The notes beneath the pieces were generated by a model. The model searched no databases. It was not told the origin of the DNA and worked only from the letters and a program-made list of their open reading frames with translations. This document shows positions 27,063-35,586 of a stretch of DNA of 64,000 nt, piece after piece; positions within the stretch are counted from its first letter, which is position 1; each line of letters opens with the position of its first letter. A program made the position numbers and the translations under genes. Location of the stretch: positions 1 to 64,000 of the forward strand of contig JAUXRX010000010.1 of the NCBI GenBank assembly GCA_030681645.1, in the 5' to 3' direction. This DNA is from Archangium sp. (GTDB lineage: Bacteria; Myxococcota; Myxococcia; Myxococcales; Myxococcaceae).

Positions 27063-29732
27063 TCAGCGCCCGCTCTTGTGGTCCTCCTCCTCGAGCCGCT
27101 GCGTGAACCCCGCGGGCGAGTAGAAGGTCATGCGCACGTCCCCCGCGCTGATGACGGCGGCGTTCTTGAGCGGCGTACCCGCCTCGCCCACCGCGACCCC
27201 GTCGACCGCCAGCGGCGTGCCCCGGCTGCGCACCACCCAGGTCCGGTCGACGAACTGCAGCAGGAACTGCTCGCGGGAAACCGTCAGGTCGTTGACGACG
27301 ATGGAGTTCTCGGTGCTGCGGCCCAGCGTCACCGACACCCCGGGCGCGTGTCTGAGCTCGAAGCAGAGCGCGTCGTCACCCATCGGCTGTCCGCCGTCCA
27401 GCCTCGAGGGCTGGTGCGTCTTCTCGGTGTTGCTGCTGAGGACCGAGCGCGCCGGGTTCCAGGGGCCGGGCTCCCGCACCAGCCAGTCACACGGGTAGCG
27501 CTCCAGGAAGCGCGAAGCCCCGAGCAGCTGACGCTGCCGGCCGAGCACCGAGAGCATGTACGAGGGCACCGGGGGCGCGATCTCCTCCGCGAGCTGCCTG
27601 GGCGGCTCCGGGGGCAGGGGGCGCCCTTCCGGACGCCCGAGCGAGGTGCGAATGCTGCGCAGCGTCGCGCCCACCTCGGCGGCGCTCGCGGGCCGCCGCG
27701 CCGGGTCCTTCTCCAGCAACCGCAGCAGCAGCGCCTCGAGCGCCAGCGGAATGCCCGGGTTCTTCGAGGTGGGCAGCGGCGGGGCCTCGGTCGCCTGCGC
27801 GATCAACAGCGCCGTCAGTTCCGGGCGCTCGAACGGCAGCACCCCCGTGAACATCTGGTACGCGGTGATGCCCAGCGCGTAGAGGTCGGTGGTGTGGGTG
27901 ACGTCGCTGAAGCCGTTGATCTGCTCGGGCGACATGTACTCGGGCGTTCCGGCGATGGTCCCCACCACGGTCACGCCCGGGCTGTTGAGCTTCCGGGCGA
28001 TGCCGAAGTCCATCACCTTCACCTCGCCCTGGGTGGTGACGAAGAGGTTGTGCGGCTTGATGTCGCGGTGCACCACGCCCCGCTCATGCGCGGCCTGCAG
28101 GCCGGTGCACACCTGCTCGAGCAGCTTGAGCCCCTCGCCGATGCCGAACGCCTGGCCGCGCTCGTTCATGAGGCTGGCGACGTCCTTGCCGTCGAGCAGC
28201 TCCATGGTGAGGTAGCGCCACTGCCCCTGGCTGCCGAGGTCGAACAGCCGGATGATGTTCGGGTGGCTGAGCAGGCGCGAGAGCGAGAGCTCGAGCTTGA
28301 AGCGCGCCACCATCGTCTCGGCTTCGGCCGCGGTGGCCGGCGAGAAGAGCTTGATGGCCACGTGCTCGTTCAGCTCCATGTCCATCGCGCGGTAGACCGA
28401 CGCCGAGCCGCCTTCGCCGATCAACGCTTCGAGCTGGTAGCGCCCCGCGAAGCGCGAGCCGACGGTGGGCGGTCGCGGCAGGTCGATGGTCGCCCCCTTC
28501 TTCGCCGCCGCTTCAGCAGCCGGGGCGGGCGCGGGCACGGCGGCCGGCCGCTCGAACTCGCCGGTGTCGAAGGTGTGCTCCCGGGTGCCAGTGTAGCGAT
28601 CGGAGAACGGCTCGAGCGGCATCGACCCGCCGCTCGGGTCGAGCAGCTGCCCGTGCCAGCTGGTCACCTCGGAGCGATCGGGATCTTCGCCGTGGTACAG
28701 CTTGCCCACGGTTCGCCGAATGCCCGCGGCCGTGGCGAACACGCCGACGATCTTGAGGCCGGTGCTGAAGCGCAGCTTGTCGACCAGCGCCACGTCGCGC
28801 GGGTCAGGCATGGCGAGGTGGAGCTGGCGATCGACCAGCTTGATGGGCGCCACCTTCCAGCGCTCGGCCAGCTCCAGCGTCAGGCCCTTCGCCGCTTCGG
28901 GCGTGGAGGTGGCCAGCAGGTCTTCGTCGCTGATCCACGCGATGCCGCAGCTCTCGGACAGGGTGCGGATCACGTCGAGCTCGCTGACCAGGTTCGCCGC
29001 GGAGAGGGCCTCGGCCAGCACCGACTCGGAGCGCCCGACCTCCGGTTGCTCGCGCAGCAGGCGATCGACCTGCGACTGCGACACCAGCCCTTTGGCGATC
29101 AGCAGGTCGCTCAGCTTCGGCTTGAGCGCGCGCACCACGCCCGAGGCGGTGGAGGTCATCGGGGGCGCCGGCAGCGGGGTGCTGGGCGTGCCGGGCGAGG
29201 AGGGGCTCGACGGCCGTGGCTCGCGCGCCGACAGCACGGCCAGCCGCTCGGCGGCGTCGGCGTCCTTCGGGAAGGCCTGGAGCACCGAGCGGTAGATCGA
29301 CGTGGCGAGGCGCACCTTCTCGCCGCGGGCGAAGGCCTCGGCGAGCTCCTTCATCGCGCCGGCCTCGCCTGGGCTGGTGGGCGCGTAGCTGATGAAGGGC
29401 ATGAACCACGAGGACATCGAGTCGAGCGGCGTGCCCAGCGACTGGGCCACCCGCACCGCATGCACGCAGGCGTCGCGGTAGCGTGCGTTCGCGGGGGTCA
29501 CCTGCACCAACGCGGCGAGGCATTCCTTCTGGGCGCCCCCCCGCTGAAAGCACACGGCGGCGTCCCAGTGGCGCTGCGCCTGCAGGCAGTAGCGGGCCGC
29601 GTCGAGCTGGCGGTTGAGGCTCATCGCCAGGCGCACCGCGCCGTCCCACTGGCGCTCGGCGACATAGGCCGTGAGCGCCTTCTCGAGGTGTCCCAACGCC
29701 TCGAGTTTTGCACCATCACTCATAGTCGACAC
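27063..29732 (-). CDS. TPR-MshEN-Ser/Thr kinase-FHA fusion protein
   Basis: An 889-residue cytoplasmic multidomain protein. Residues 1-180 are TPR/helical (ALTAYVAERQWDGAVRLAMS and onward). About 205-345 is a GspE/MshEN-type N-terminal domain (KLSDLLIAKGLVSQSQVDRL, ... KVAPIKLVDRQLHLAMPDP), a fold known to bind cyclic-di-GMP in type II secretion and pilus ATPases. About 430-690 is a Hanks kinase (IGEGGSASVYRA, VAIKLF, HRDIKPHN, MDFGIA, SPEQ). About 785-865 is an FHA domain (LGRSTENSIVVNDLTVSREQ). The full kinase catalytic set is present. It could link c-di-GMP state to phosphorylation, with FHA reading phospho-Thr (inference). Single gene. Confidence 0.9.
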   Translation of the reverse strand: MSTMSDGAKLEALGHLEKALTAYVAERQWDGAVRLAMSLNRQLDAARYCLQAQRHWDAAVCFQRGGAQKECLAALVQVTPANARYRDACVHAVRVAQSLGTPLDSMSSWFMPFISYAPTSPGEAGAMKELAEAFARGEKVRLATSIYRSVLQAFPKDADAAERLAVLSAREPRPSSPSSPGTPSTPLPAPPMTSTASGVVRALKPKLSDLLIAKGLVSQSQVDRLLREQPEVGRSESVLAEALSAANLVSELDVIRTLSESCGIAWISDEDLLATSTPEAAKGLTLELAERWKVAPIKLVDRQLHLAMPDPRDVALVDKLRFSTGLKIVGVFATAAGIRRTVGKLYHGEDPDRSEVTSWHGQLLDPSGGSMPLEPFSDRYTGTREHTFDTGEFERPAAVPAPAPAAEAAAKKGATIDLPRPPTVGSRFAGRYQLEALIGEGGSASVYRAMDMELNEHVAIKLFSPATAAEAETMVARFKLELSLSRLLSHPNIIRLFDLGSQGQWRYLTMELLDGKDVASLMNERGQAFGIGEGLKLLEQVCTGLQAAHERGVVHRDIKPHNLFVTTQGEVKVMDFGIARKLNSPGVTVVGTIAGTPEYMSPEQINGFSDVTHTTDLYALGITAYQMFTGVLPFERPELTALLIAQATEAPPLPTSKNPGIPLALEALLLRLLEKDPARRPASAAEVGATLRSIRTSLGRPEGRPLPPEPPRQLAEEIAPPVPSYMLSVLGRQRQLLGASRFLERYPCDWLVREPGPWNPARSVLSSNTEKTHQPSRLDGGQPMGDDALCFELRHAPGVSVTLGRSTENSIVVNDLTVSREQFLLQFVDRTWVVRSRGTPLAVDGVAVGEAGTPLKNAAVISAGDVRMTFYSPAGFTQRLEEEDHKSGR

Positions 29733-30279
29733 GTCCCCCCGTCACCGGTGGTGACCGGTGATCGGGACCGGAGGGTACTCGGTCGCCTCCGCACCCGTCG
29801 AGCCGAAGACGACGTCCACCGACGGTAGTTTTTTCGAGCGACACCGTCGCCGCCTCCAGGGTGTTCGGCCGGGTCGAAAAGTTCGCGCGACGGCGCACGA
29901 TTTCCGGGTAGGCCGAGGTGGGCCGCGTGTGATCTCGCGCTGCTCCGCCGGGCACGGGTGATGCTGCAAATGTGCTCGGCAGGGGCCATCGACCTGCTGG
30001 TTCGCCGCTGCGGAGGTCAACGACCCAGAGGCAACCGCAAGAGCCGGTGTACGCCGTGGATCGACTCCAGGCCGCGCACGAGTAGCGTGGCAACGGACCG
30101 CTCCCGACGTGCCCGGCTCCTTGCGTTTCTGCGATCACCGTTCACCCCGAGCGGAGTCGAGGGGCGACTTCCTGCGAGCCTGGGCGCCAATCCCTCGACT
30201 CCGCTCGGGATGAACGGGGTACCAGCCCTATTTCGGCCGACCCTGCGAGCGGAGTCGTGGGGCGAGGTAGCTTCGCCCC
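29733..30279. other. 547-nt divergent intergenic region
   Basis: Between the divergently transcribed fusion-kinase and acetyltransferase genes. Frames here are short, have poor codon bias and are not called. The only clear structure is the REP-A element at 30138-30217. The segment 29800-30100 is less GC-extreme than its surroundings (for example GGTAGTTTTTTCGAG at 29822-29836), consistent with regulatory DNA, but I cannot point to a confident promoter. Confidence 0.5.
30138..30217. repeat. REP-A inverted pair, ~80-bp element
   Basis: CCGTTCACCCCGAGCGGAGT then CGAGGGG, a 30-nt spacer, and the inverse arm CCCTCGACTCCGCTCGGGAT then GAACGG. The whole unit, spacer included (CTTCCTGCGAGC), recurs at 59195-59271, so it behaves as a discrete mobile palindromic unit. 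Confidence 0.88.
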
Positions 30280-30774
30280 GTGTTGATCACCCACCGGCTG
30301 CAGCTGCGTGACCTCGACGACGGCGACGCCGCGTTCGTCGTGCTGCTGCTCAACGACCCCGCGTTCCTCGAGTTCATCGGCGATCGCGGCGTGCGCACCG
30401 AGGCCGACGCGCTCGGGTACATCGCCCGCATCCGTGAGGGCAAGGTCGCCAACGGCTTCGGGTTGCACGCGGTGACGCTGCGCGCCAGCGGCACGGTGGT
30501 GGGCCTGTGCGGGCTGGTGCGGCGTGAGACGTTGCCGCACGTCGACGTGGGCTTTGCGTTTCTCCCGGCGCACCGCCGGCAGGGCTACGGGCGCGAGGCG
30601 ACGCGGGCGGTGCTGGAGGAGGCCGCGGCGCTGGGCATCACCCCGTTGCTGGCCATCTGCTCACCGCGCAACGCGGGCTCGCGGGCGTTGCTCGAGCAGG
30701 TGGGGTTCAGGTTCGAGCGGATGATGGTGCTGCCGGGCCAGGCGGGCGAGACCTGCGTGTACGCGCTGCGGTGA
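30280..30774 (+). CDS. GNAT-family N-acetyltransferase
   Basis: A 164-residue protein of the RimJ/RimL-like GNAT branch. It starts at GTG 30280 (the only in-frame start close to the fold's first strand, LITHRLQLRDLDD). The acetyl-CoA loop is in LPAHRRQGYGREATRAVLEE (Q/RxxGxG/A as RRQGYG), and the second half has ICSPRNAGSRALLEQVGFRF, the usual N-x-x-S-x-x-L-x-x-x-G-F motif. It should acetylate an alpha-amino group or a small molecule; the substrate is unknown. It is convergent with oleD, only 2 nt apart. Confidence 0.9.
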   Translation: MLITHRLQLRDLDDGDAAFVVLLLNDPAFLEFIGDRGVRTEADALGYIARIREGKVANGFGLHAVTLRASGTVVGLCGLVRRETLPHVDVGFAFLPAHRRQGYGREATRAVLEEAAALGITPLLAICSPRNAGSRALLEQVGFRFERMMVLPGQAGETCVYALR

Positions 30775-30776
30775 GC

Positions 30777-31805
30777 TCACAACCGCCCCGCGCTGAGCTC
30801 CTCCTGGAGCCAGGCGACGGTGCGGCGGTGCGCTTCTTCGTCATTCACGAGGAGCTGGTAGCCGAGGTCTCTCCGCGCGGCGGTGAGATCGTAGTGATGC
30901 GAGGTCCCCAGCTGCGCCGCCACGAAGCGCGTCATCATCGGCTCGCCCTTCATTCCGAAGAGCGACCACATCGCCTCCATCACCGCGCCCGCCGCGTAGG
31001 CGACGGGCAGGCGCACCCGTCTCGTCACCGGAGGCACGCCGATCGCCGAGAGGAGCGCCCCCACCCACGCATCGGGGTGAACCGGGGTGCCCTGGCTGAT
31101 GAAGTACGCCTTGCCCGCCCCGTTCATCCCGAGCGGAGTCGAGGCACCTGCACCCGCGAGCGCATCGAGGGCGAGCAGGTGTGCGTGCGCCGCGTTGTCC
31201 ACGTAGGTCACGTCGACCTGGTTGCCTGCGCCGATCCACGCGAGCTTGCCCGCCTTCGCCCGCTTCACCAGGCGGGGGAGCAGGTGTGGATCTCCGGGGC
31301 CGTACACGAGGTGCGGGCGCAGCGCGCAGGTGCGCAGCCCGTTCTTGCCGTTCGCGGCCAGCACGCGCCGCTCGGCTTCCGCCTTGGTGCGCGGGTAATG
31401 GGCGAGGTGCTTCGCAGGGTAGGGGAGCGATTCGTTCGCGTGGACCGCGTCGCCGCCGTCGAAGGTCACCGAGGGTGAGCTGGTGAAGACGAAGCGCTGG
31501 AGGCCGTGCTGCACGGCGGCGTCGAGCAGGTTCTGGGTGGCGGTGACGTTGCTCGCTTCGTAGTCGGCCGCGCTCCCCCAGACGCCGGCCTTCGCGGCGA
31601 CGTGGATGATCGCCTCGGTGCCGGCCACCGCGTCTTGCGCCACCTTCGGCTCGGCGAGATCACCCCGCACGTGGACGCAGCCGAGCCTGGTGAGGTCGGG
31701 GTAGTCGCCCCGGGCGACCGTGCGGACCTCGTCGCCTCTCGCGCGCAGCATGCGGGCCACGACGCCGCCGACAAACCCTCCGGCTCCGGTCACGAGGACC
31801 TTCAT
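30777..31805 (-). CDS. oleD: OleD: NAD(P)H-dependent 2-alkyl-3-ketoacid reductase
   Basis: A 342-residue extended short-chain dehydrogenase. The Rossmann motif is VTGAGGFVGG (about 5-14), and the catalytic Tyr/Lys are in AHYPRTKAEAE (YxxxK). In the olefin pathway OleD reduces the OleA condensation product to the 2-alkyl-3-hydroxy acid. The ATG at 31805 overlaps the oleC stop (ATGA), so translation is coupled. An embedded REP-A unit encodes STPLGMNGA in a loop, an insertion expected to be tolerated on the surface. It is the last gene of oleABCD. Confidence 0.9.
   Translation of the reverse strand: MKVLVTGAGGFVGGVVARMLRARGDEVRTVARGDYPDLTRLGCVHVRGDLAEPKVAQDAVAGTEAIIHVAAKAGVWGSAADYEASNVTATQNLLDAAVQHGLQRFVFTSSPSVTFDGGDAVHANESLPYPAKHLAHYPRTKAEAERRVLAANGKNGLRTCALRPHLVYGPGDPHLLPRLVKRAKAGKLAWIGAGNQVDVTYVDNAAHAHLLALDALAGAGASTPLGMNGAGKAYFISQGTPVHPDAWVGALLSAIGVPPVTRRVRLPVAYAAGAVMEAMWSLFGMKGEPMMTRFVAAQLGTSHHYDLTAARRDLGYQLLVNDEEAHRRTVAWLQEELSAGRL
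31119..31144. repeat. REP-A unit inside oleD
   Basis: CCCGTTCATCCCGAGCGGAG then TCGAGG, a full-length REP-A arm inserted in frame. Read on the minus strand it encodes A-S-T-P-L-G-M-N-G in oleD. Confidence 0.85.
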
Positions 31806-33454
31806 GCCGCGCCTCCCTTCCCCAACTTCTTCTCCGCCCACACCGCGAGCGCCTCGCGCTCGAGCTTCGCGTTGTGCCGGCGGTCGACCGGCAGCGGACC
31901 GGAGTGCAGCAGCGCCGCGTGCAACCCCTGGTTGCCCACGCGAGTGCGAAGGTCCGCCAGCGTCGTCGCTTCCCAATCGGGAGCGAGGCGCGGCCTCTCA
32001 CCGTTCACCTCGAAGATCACCACCCCGCGCTGCTGACCGCGGGGCCCCACGCCCACGAACGCCGCGCGGGAGAAGTGGCCTTCCTCGGCCACCGCCTCCA
32101 CCGGAATCGAGTGCAGCGTGCCGTGCGTCGTCTCCACCCGGTGCGCCTTGCGGCCGCAGAACCAGAGCCGCCCCTGCGCGTCGAAGTACCCGCAGTCGCC
32201 CATGCGGTGCCAGAAGCCCTCGGGCGCGGCGGGGTCGGCGATCTTCGCCTTCGCGTTCGCTTCCTTCGCCCGCTCGCTGTGGGTGTCGTCGTACGCGCGC
32301 GTCACGCAGGGCCCGCGCACGATGATCTCTCCCACTTCGCCCACCAGGAGTTCACGGGCGTCGCCCAGCGAAGCGATCGCGTCGTCGGTGATGGCGATGA
32401 TCTTCACCGCCACGTCCGGAGCGAGCGCACCCACGCAGGTGCCCTTGCCCTCACGCGTGCGCGCCGCCGTGTCGGCCAGCACCGCGCGGCCATTCATGAA
32501 CGCCACCGGCAAGGCCTCGGTCGCGCCGTAGGGTGTGTACACGTCGCCGTCAGGCAGGTGGGCGAGCAGCCGCTCGTGCAGCTGCGGCCGCACCGGCGCG
32601 CCCGCGGTGAGGATTCGCTTCACGCCCTTCAGCTCGAGCTTCTGCTCGGCGAGGTAACGCGAGAACGGTTCCCACAGCGCCGGGGACGCGAAGGCGCTGG
32701 TCGCTCCCTGCATCGCCGCGAGCACGTTCTGTGGCTTCGCCTTCGCGGGGAAGCGGAAGTCCATGTCGGGGAAGACCGCCGTCATCCCCATCGCCACGGA
32801 GAACAGACCGAAGGGCAGGAAGCAGGCCACGTCCACCTCGCCGGGTTGGATGTGGAACATGTCGCGGATGGCGGTGGCCTGACCGGCGAGCATGCCGTGG
32901 CTGTAGAGCACGCCCTTCGGCGCGCCCGTGCTGCCCGAGGTGTAGAGCACTGCCGCGATACTGTCGGACGATGTCTCCCTCTCCCCGAAGGAAAGAGGGT
33001 CGGGGAGAGGGCGAGACGCTTTCAACTTCTCGAGGGACTTCGCCCCCGGGAAGAAGCCACCGCCGACCAGCACCTGGGTGCGCACCGAGGCGAAGGCGCC
33101 CCGGAAGAGGGCGCGCAGCACGTGGGCCCTGGCCACGCCGATCAGACCCACTGGCCGCTGCTCGCGCACGCACGAGAGGACGTTCTTCGCCCCCATGCCG
33201 GGGTCGATCAGCACCGGCACCACGCCCGCCTGGAAGCACGCGTTCACCAGCACCACGAACTCGATGCCGGTGGCCACGAAGAGCGCGGCGCGATCTCCGG
33301 GGTTCAGTCCTGCGAGCTTCAGCGCCGCGGCGGTTTGATCGAGCTCGGTTCGGAGTTGCCCGAAGGTGAGGGTGCGGCCGCTCTTCTTGTCGACCAGCGC
33401 GAGCGTGTTCGGCTGGGTCTCGGCGTAGGAGCGCGGGAGGGAGGAGACGTTCAT
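31802..33454 (-). CDS. oleC: OleC: AMP-forming beta-lactone synthetase
   Basis: A 550-residue member of the ANL adenylating superfamily. The phosphate loop is LYTSGSTGAPKGV; the later TPYGATEA (A5) and WHRMGDCGYFD (A7) motifs are visible. OleC converts the 2-alkyl-3-hydroxy acid to a cis-beta-lactone using ATP. The start at 33454 (MNVSSLPRSYAETQPNTLAL) is preferred over an upstream in-frame ATG at 33505, since the first lies 19 nt after the oleB stop. A REP-B element is inserted in frame between the N-terminal strands and the phosphate loop, encoding PLPDPLSFGERETSSD. The downstream oleD start overlaps by 4 nt. Confidence 0.92.
   Translation of the reverse strand: MNVSSLPRSYAETQPNTLALVDKKSGRTLTFGQLRTELDQTAAALKLAGLNPGDRAALFVATGIEFVVLVNACFQAGVVPVLIDPGMGAKNVLSCVREQRPVGLIGVARAHVLRALFRGAFASVRTQVLVGGGFFPGAKSLEKLKASRPLPDPLSFGERETSSDSIAAVLYTSGSTGAPKGVLYSHGMLAGQATAIRDMFHIQPGEVDVACFLPFGLFSVAMGMTAVFPDMDFRFPAKAKPQNVLAAMQGATSAFASPALWEPFSRYLAEQKLELKGVKRILTAGAPVRPQLHERLLAHLPDGDVYTPYGATEALPVAFMNGRAVLADTAARTREGKGTCVGALAPDVAVKIIAITDDAIASLGDARELLVGEVGEIIVRGPCVTRAYDDTHSERAKEANAKAKIADPAAPEGFWHRMGDCGYFDAQGRLWFCGRKAHRVETTHGTLHSIPVEAVAEEGHFSRAAFVGVGPRGQQRGVVIFEVNGERPRLAPDWEATTLADLRTRVGNQGLHAALLHSGPLPVDRRHNAKLEREALAVWAEKKLGKGGAA
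32974..33022. repeat. REP-B unit inside oleC
   Basis: TCCCTCTCCCCGAAGGAAAG then AGGGTCGGGGAGAGGG: a REP-B element in frame in oleC, just upstream of the codons for the phosphate-binding loop. Confidence 0.8.
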
Positions 33455-33473
33455 GCGGTTCGAGACACAGGGG

Positions 33474-34493
33474 CTACAGAAATCGCTCCACCAGGGGGAT
33501 GACACGCTCAGCCGCGTCTTCCATCACGTAGTGGCCGACGTCGGTCCACGCGTGCACCTCGGCCTTCGGGAAGTGCCGCTGCCACGTCGCGCGGAACTTC
33601 GGGGTGAAGCAGAAGTCGGCGTCGCCCCACAAGAGGAGCATCGGCTTGTCGGCGAGCACCGGCAGCTTCTCTTCCACCTGCTTGAGCCGCTCCCACGACG
33701 GGTGGCTCGCCTTCATCGGAATGTCCTCGACGAAACGCAGCGTGGCGAGGCGATCGTGCGCGTTGCCGTACGGCGCCAGCAGCCCCGCGCGCGCCTGCGG
33801 GCTGAGCTTCTTCTCCACCGCGCGAATCGTGGCCGCCACGGCGAAGCCGTTGAAGCCCAGCACCGCCACCTTGCCGAACACCGGAATGCGGCAGCTCGCG
33901 ATGGACAGCGGAATGTCCTGGCTGCGGAACGCGGCGGTGTTGGTGATGACCAGCTTCTGCACGTCGGCCGGGCGCTCGGTCGCCACGCCCATGCCGATGG
34001 CTCCACCCCAGTCGTGCACCACCATCGAGAACCGCTGCACCTGCAGGTGCGTCAGCAGCCGCTGCACGTTGTCCACGTGGTCCGCGAGCCGGTACGTCCA
34101 CCCCTGCGGGCGATCCGACAGGCCGCAGCCGAGGTGATCAGGCACGATGCAGCGAAACCTGCCGCGCAGCGCCACCACCAGCTTGCGCCAGTAGAAGCTC
34201 CAGGTCGGGTTCCCGTGCAGCAGCACCACCACCGGCGCGTCGCGCGGACCTTCGTCGAGGTAGTGCAGCCACAGCGGGCTGTTTCCACCGCGTACACTCG
34301 CGCCGAGCACCGTCGCGCCCCCGGCGGCATGAGGCAACTGCGCCCCCGGCGTCGCGACGGCCTCGTCGCGAGTGAGCGCGGAGACGTCGAGCCAGTGCGA
34401 CTCGAACGGGTACTCGGAAGCCCACGACGCCGCCTTCGGCTCGACGGGAGCGCGGGGGCCCTCGGGCCGGTTCGCGGGCGCCTCGACGGTCAC
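33474..34493 (-). CDS. oleB: OleB: beta-lactone decarboxylase (alpha/beta hydrolase)
   Basis: A 339-residue protein of the haloalkane-dehalogenase-like branch. The oxyanion/halide-like motif is HGNPTWSF (93-100), the nucleophile is Asp in VVHDWGGAIG (D161) and the catalytic His is in DVGHYVMED near the C-terminus. OleB opens the beta-lactone and releases CO2 to give the cis-olefin. The GTG start at 34493 overlaps the oleA stop (GTGA), as expected for a coupled gene; longer frames run antisense-like through oleA. oleC starts 19 nt downstream. OleB, OleC and OleD are known to form a multienzyme assembly in Xanthomonas. Confidence 0.92.
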   Translation of the reverse strand: MTVEAPANRPEGPRAPVEPKAASWASEYPFESHWLDVSALTRDEAVATPGAQLPHAAGGATVLGASVRGGNSPLWLHYLDEGPRDAPVVVLLHGNPTWSFYWRKLVVALRGRFRCIVPDHLGCGLSDRPQGWTYRLADHVDNVQRLLTHLQVQRFSMVVHDWGGAIGMGVATERPADVQKLVITNTAAFRSQDIPLSIASCRIPVFGKVAVLGFNGFAVAATIRAVEKKLSPQARAGLLAPYGNAHDRLATLRFVEDIPMKASHPSWERLKQVEEKLPVLADKPMLLLWGDADFCFTPKFRATWQRHFPKAEVHAWTDVGHYVMEDAAERVIPLVERFL

Positions 34494-35524
34494 CACACGA
34501 CCTCCATCATCGCGCACGAGAGGCCTGAGCCGATGCCCATCAACGCGCAGCGGTCGCCCTCCTTCACGCGGCCGGCTTCCACGGCGAGGCCCAGGGTCAT
34601 GGGCACTGCCGCCGGGCCGATGTTGCCGTGCTCGGGGTAGGTGAGGAACGCCTTGTCGAGGTCGAGCTCGAGGCGCTGGCACAGCGTCGCCACGTGAATC
34701 GCGCCGACCTGGTGGCAGATGAGGTGCGCCAGGTTGTCTTGCGTCCAGCCCAGGCGCTCCTTCGCGCGCGTGAAGGTGCGGTGCGCCAGCTCGACGCCGC
34801 TGTTGAGGAGGCGGGGCGCGTCGGTCTTCATCCACTCCGCGGTGCCCAGGCACACCGTCGACGACGCGCTGTCACCGAGCGTGACGGAGCCGCGCACGGC
34901 GTGGGTGGTGGTGGCGAGGTCCCTGTGCACCAGCAGCATGGCCACCGCGCCCGAGCCGAGCGTCAAGGTGGGCAGCGCCTCGCGGTAGTCCTGCATGGTG
35001 GTGGTGGGCTGGTTCAGGCGCTGCACCGTGCGCTGCACCACGTGGCGGCTGCTCTCGGCGACGACCACCAGGGCGACGTCGACGCGGCGCTGCTCGATCC
35101 ACATCGCCGCGAGGTCCATGCCGTTCATGAAGCCTAAGCACGCGTTGCCCAGGTCGAACGCTTCGCACTCGGTGGAGAGGCCCAGTTGCCCGCGCACCAG
35201 CGCCGCCACCGAGGGCTCGATGTAGTCCTTGCAGACCGACGTGGAGATGACGAGGCCGGTGCGGGCGAGCAGGTCTTGGTTGCCCGCCTGCGCGTAGGCC
35301 TTGCGGGCGGCGGTGCTCGCCGCGTCGGCGATGGTGGTGCCCTCGGGCCAGAAGCGGCGCGCGGTGATGCCTACCAGCGACTCGAAGCACCCGGCGGGAA
35401 TGCCCAGCCGCTTGTAGGTCGGCGAGAGCTCATCTTCGATCACCTTCGACGCCACGCGGTGCGGTGGCACCTCGAGGGCGAGGCTCTCGATGAACACGTT
35501 GCGGTAGGGGGCGGGGGCGGACAC
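34490..35524 (-). CDS. oleA: OleA: thiolase-fold acyl-CoA condensing enzyme
   Basis: A 344-residue FabH/thiolase-superfamily protein. The catalytic Cys is in AFDLGNACLGFMNGM (C129), His in LICHQVGAIH and Asn in HGNIGPAA. OleA performs a head-to-head, non-decarboxylative Claisen condensation of two long-chain acyl-CoAs to a 2-alkyl-3-ketoacid, the first committed step to long-chain olefins. The gene order oleA-oleB-oleC-oleD and the overlaps make the assignment firm against ordinary KASIII. It diverges from the secreted L7/L12-like gene with a 62-nt gap that must contain both promoters. Confidence 0.92.
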   Translation of the reverse strand: MSAPAPYRNVFIESLALEVPPHRVASKVIEDELSPTYKRLGIPAGCFESLVGITARRFWPEGTTIADAASTAARKAYAQAGNQDLLARTGLVISTSVCKDYIEPSVAALVRGQLGLSTECEAFDLGNACLGFMNGMDLAAMWIEQRRVDVALVVVAESSRHVVQRTVQRLNQPTTTMQDYREALPTLTLGSGAVAMLLVHRDLATTTHAVRGSVTLGDSASSTVCLGTAEWMKTDAPRLLNSGVELAHRTFTRAKERLGWTQDNLAHLICHQVGAIHVATLCQRLELDLDKAFLTYPEHGNIGPAAVPMTLGLAVEAGRVKEGDRCALMGIGSGLSCAMMEVVW

Positions 35525-35586
35525 GTTGGAGGGCTCTTGGTGTCGCAGCCGGCCCCCAAGGTCAATGACTGTGCGACGATTTCCTC

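Noticed and set aside
29716..30138. Minus-strand frames upstream of the fusion kinase
   Set aside because: No coding bias or homology; the region looks like a divergent promoter area.
34490..35524. oleA gene as ordinary FabH (KASIII) for fatty acid synthesis
   Set aside because: The neighbouring oleB, oleC and oleD genes in order and the overlaps identify the olefin pathway.
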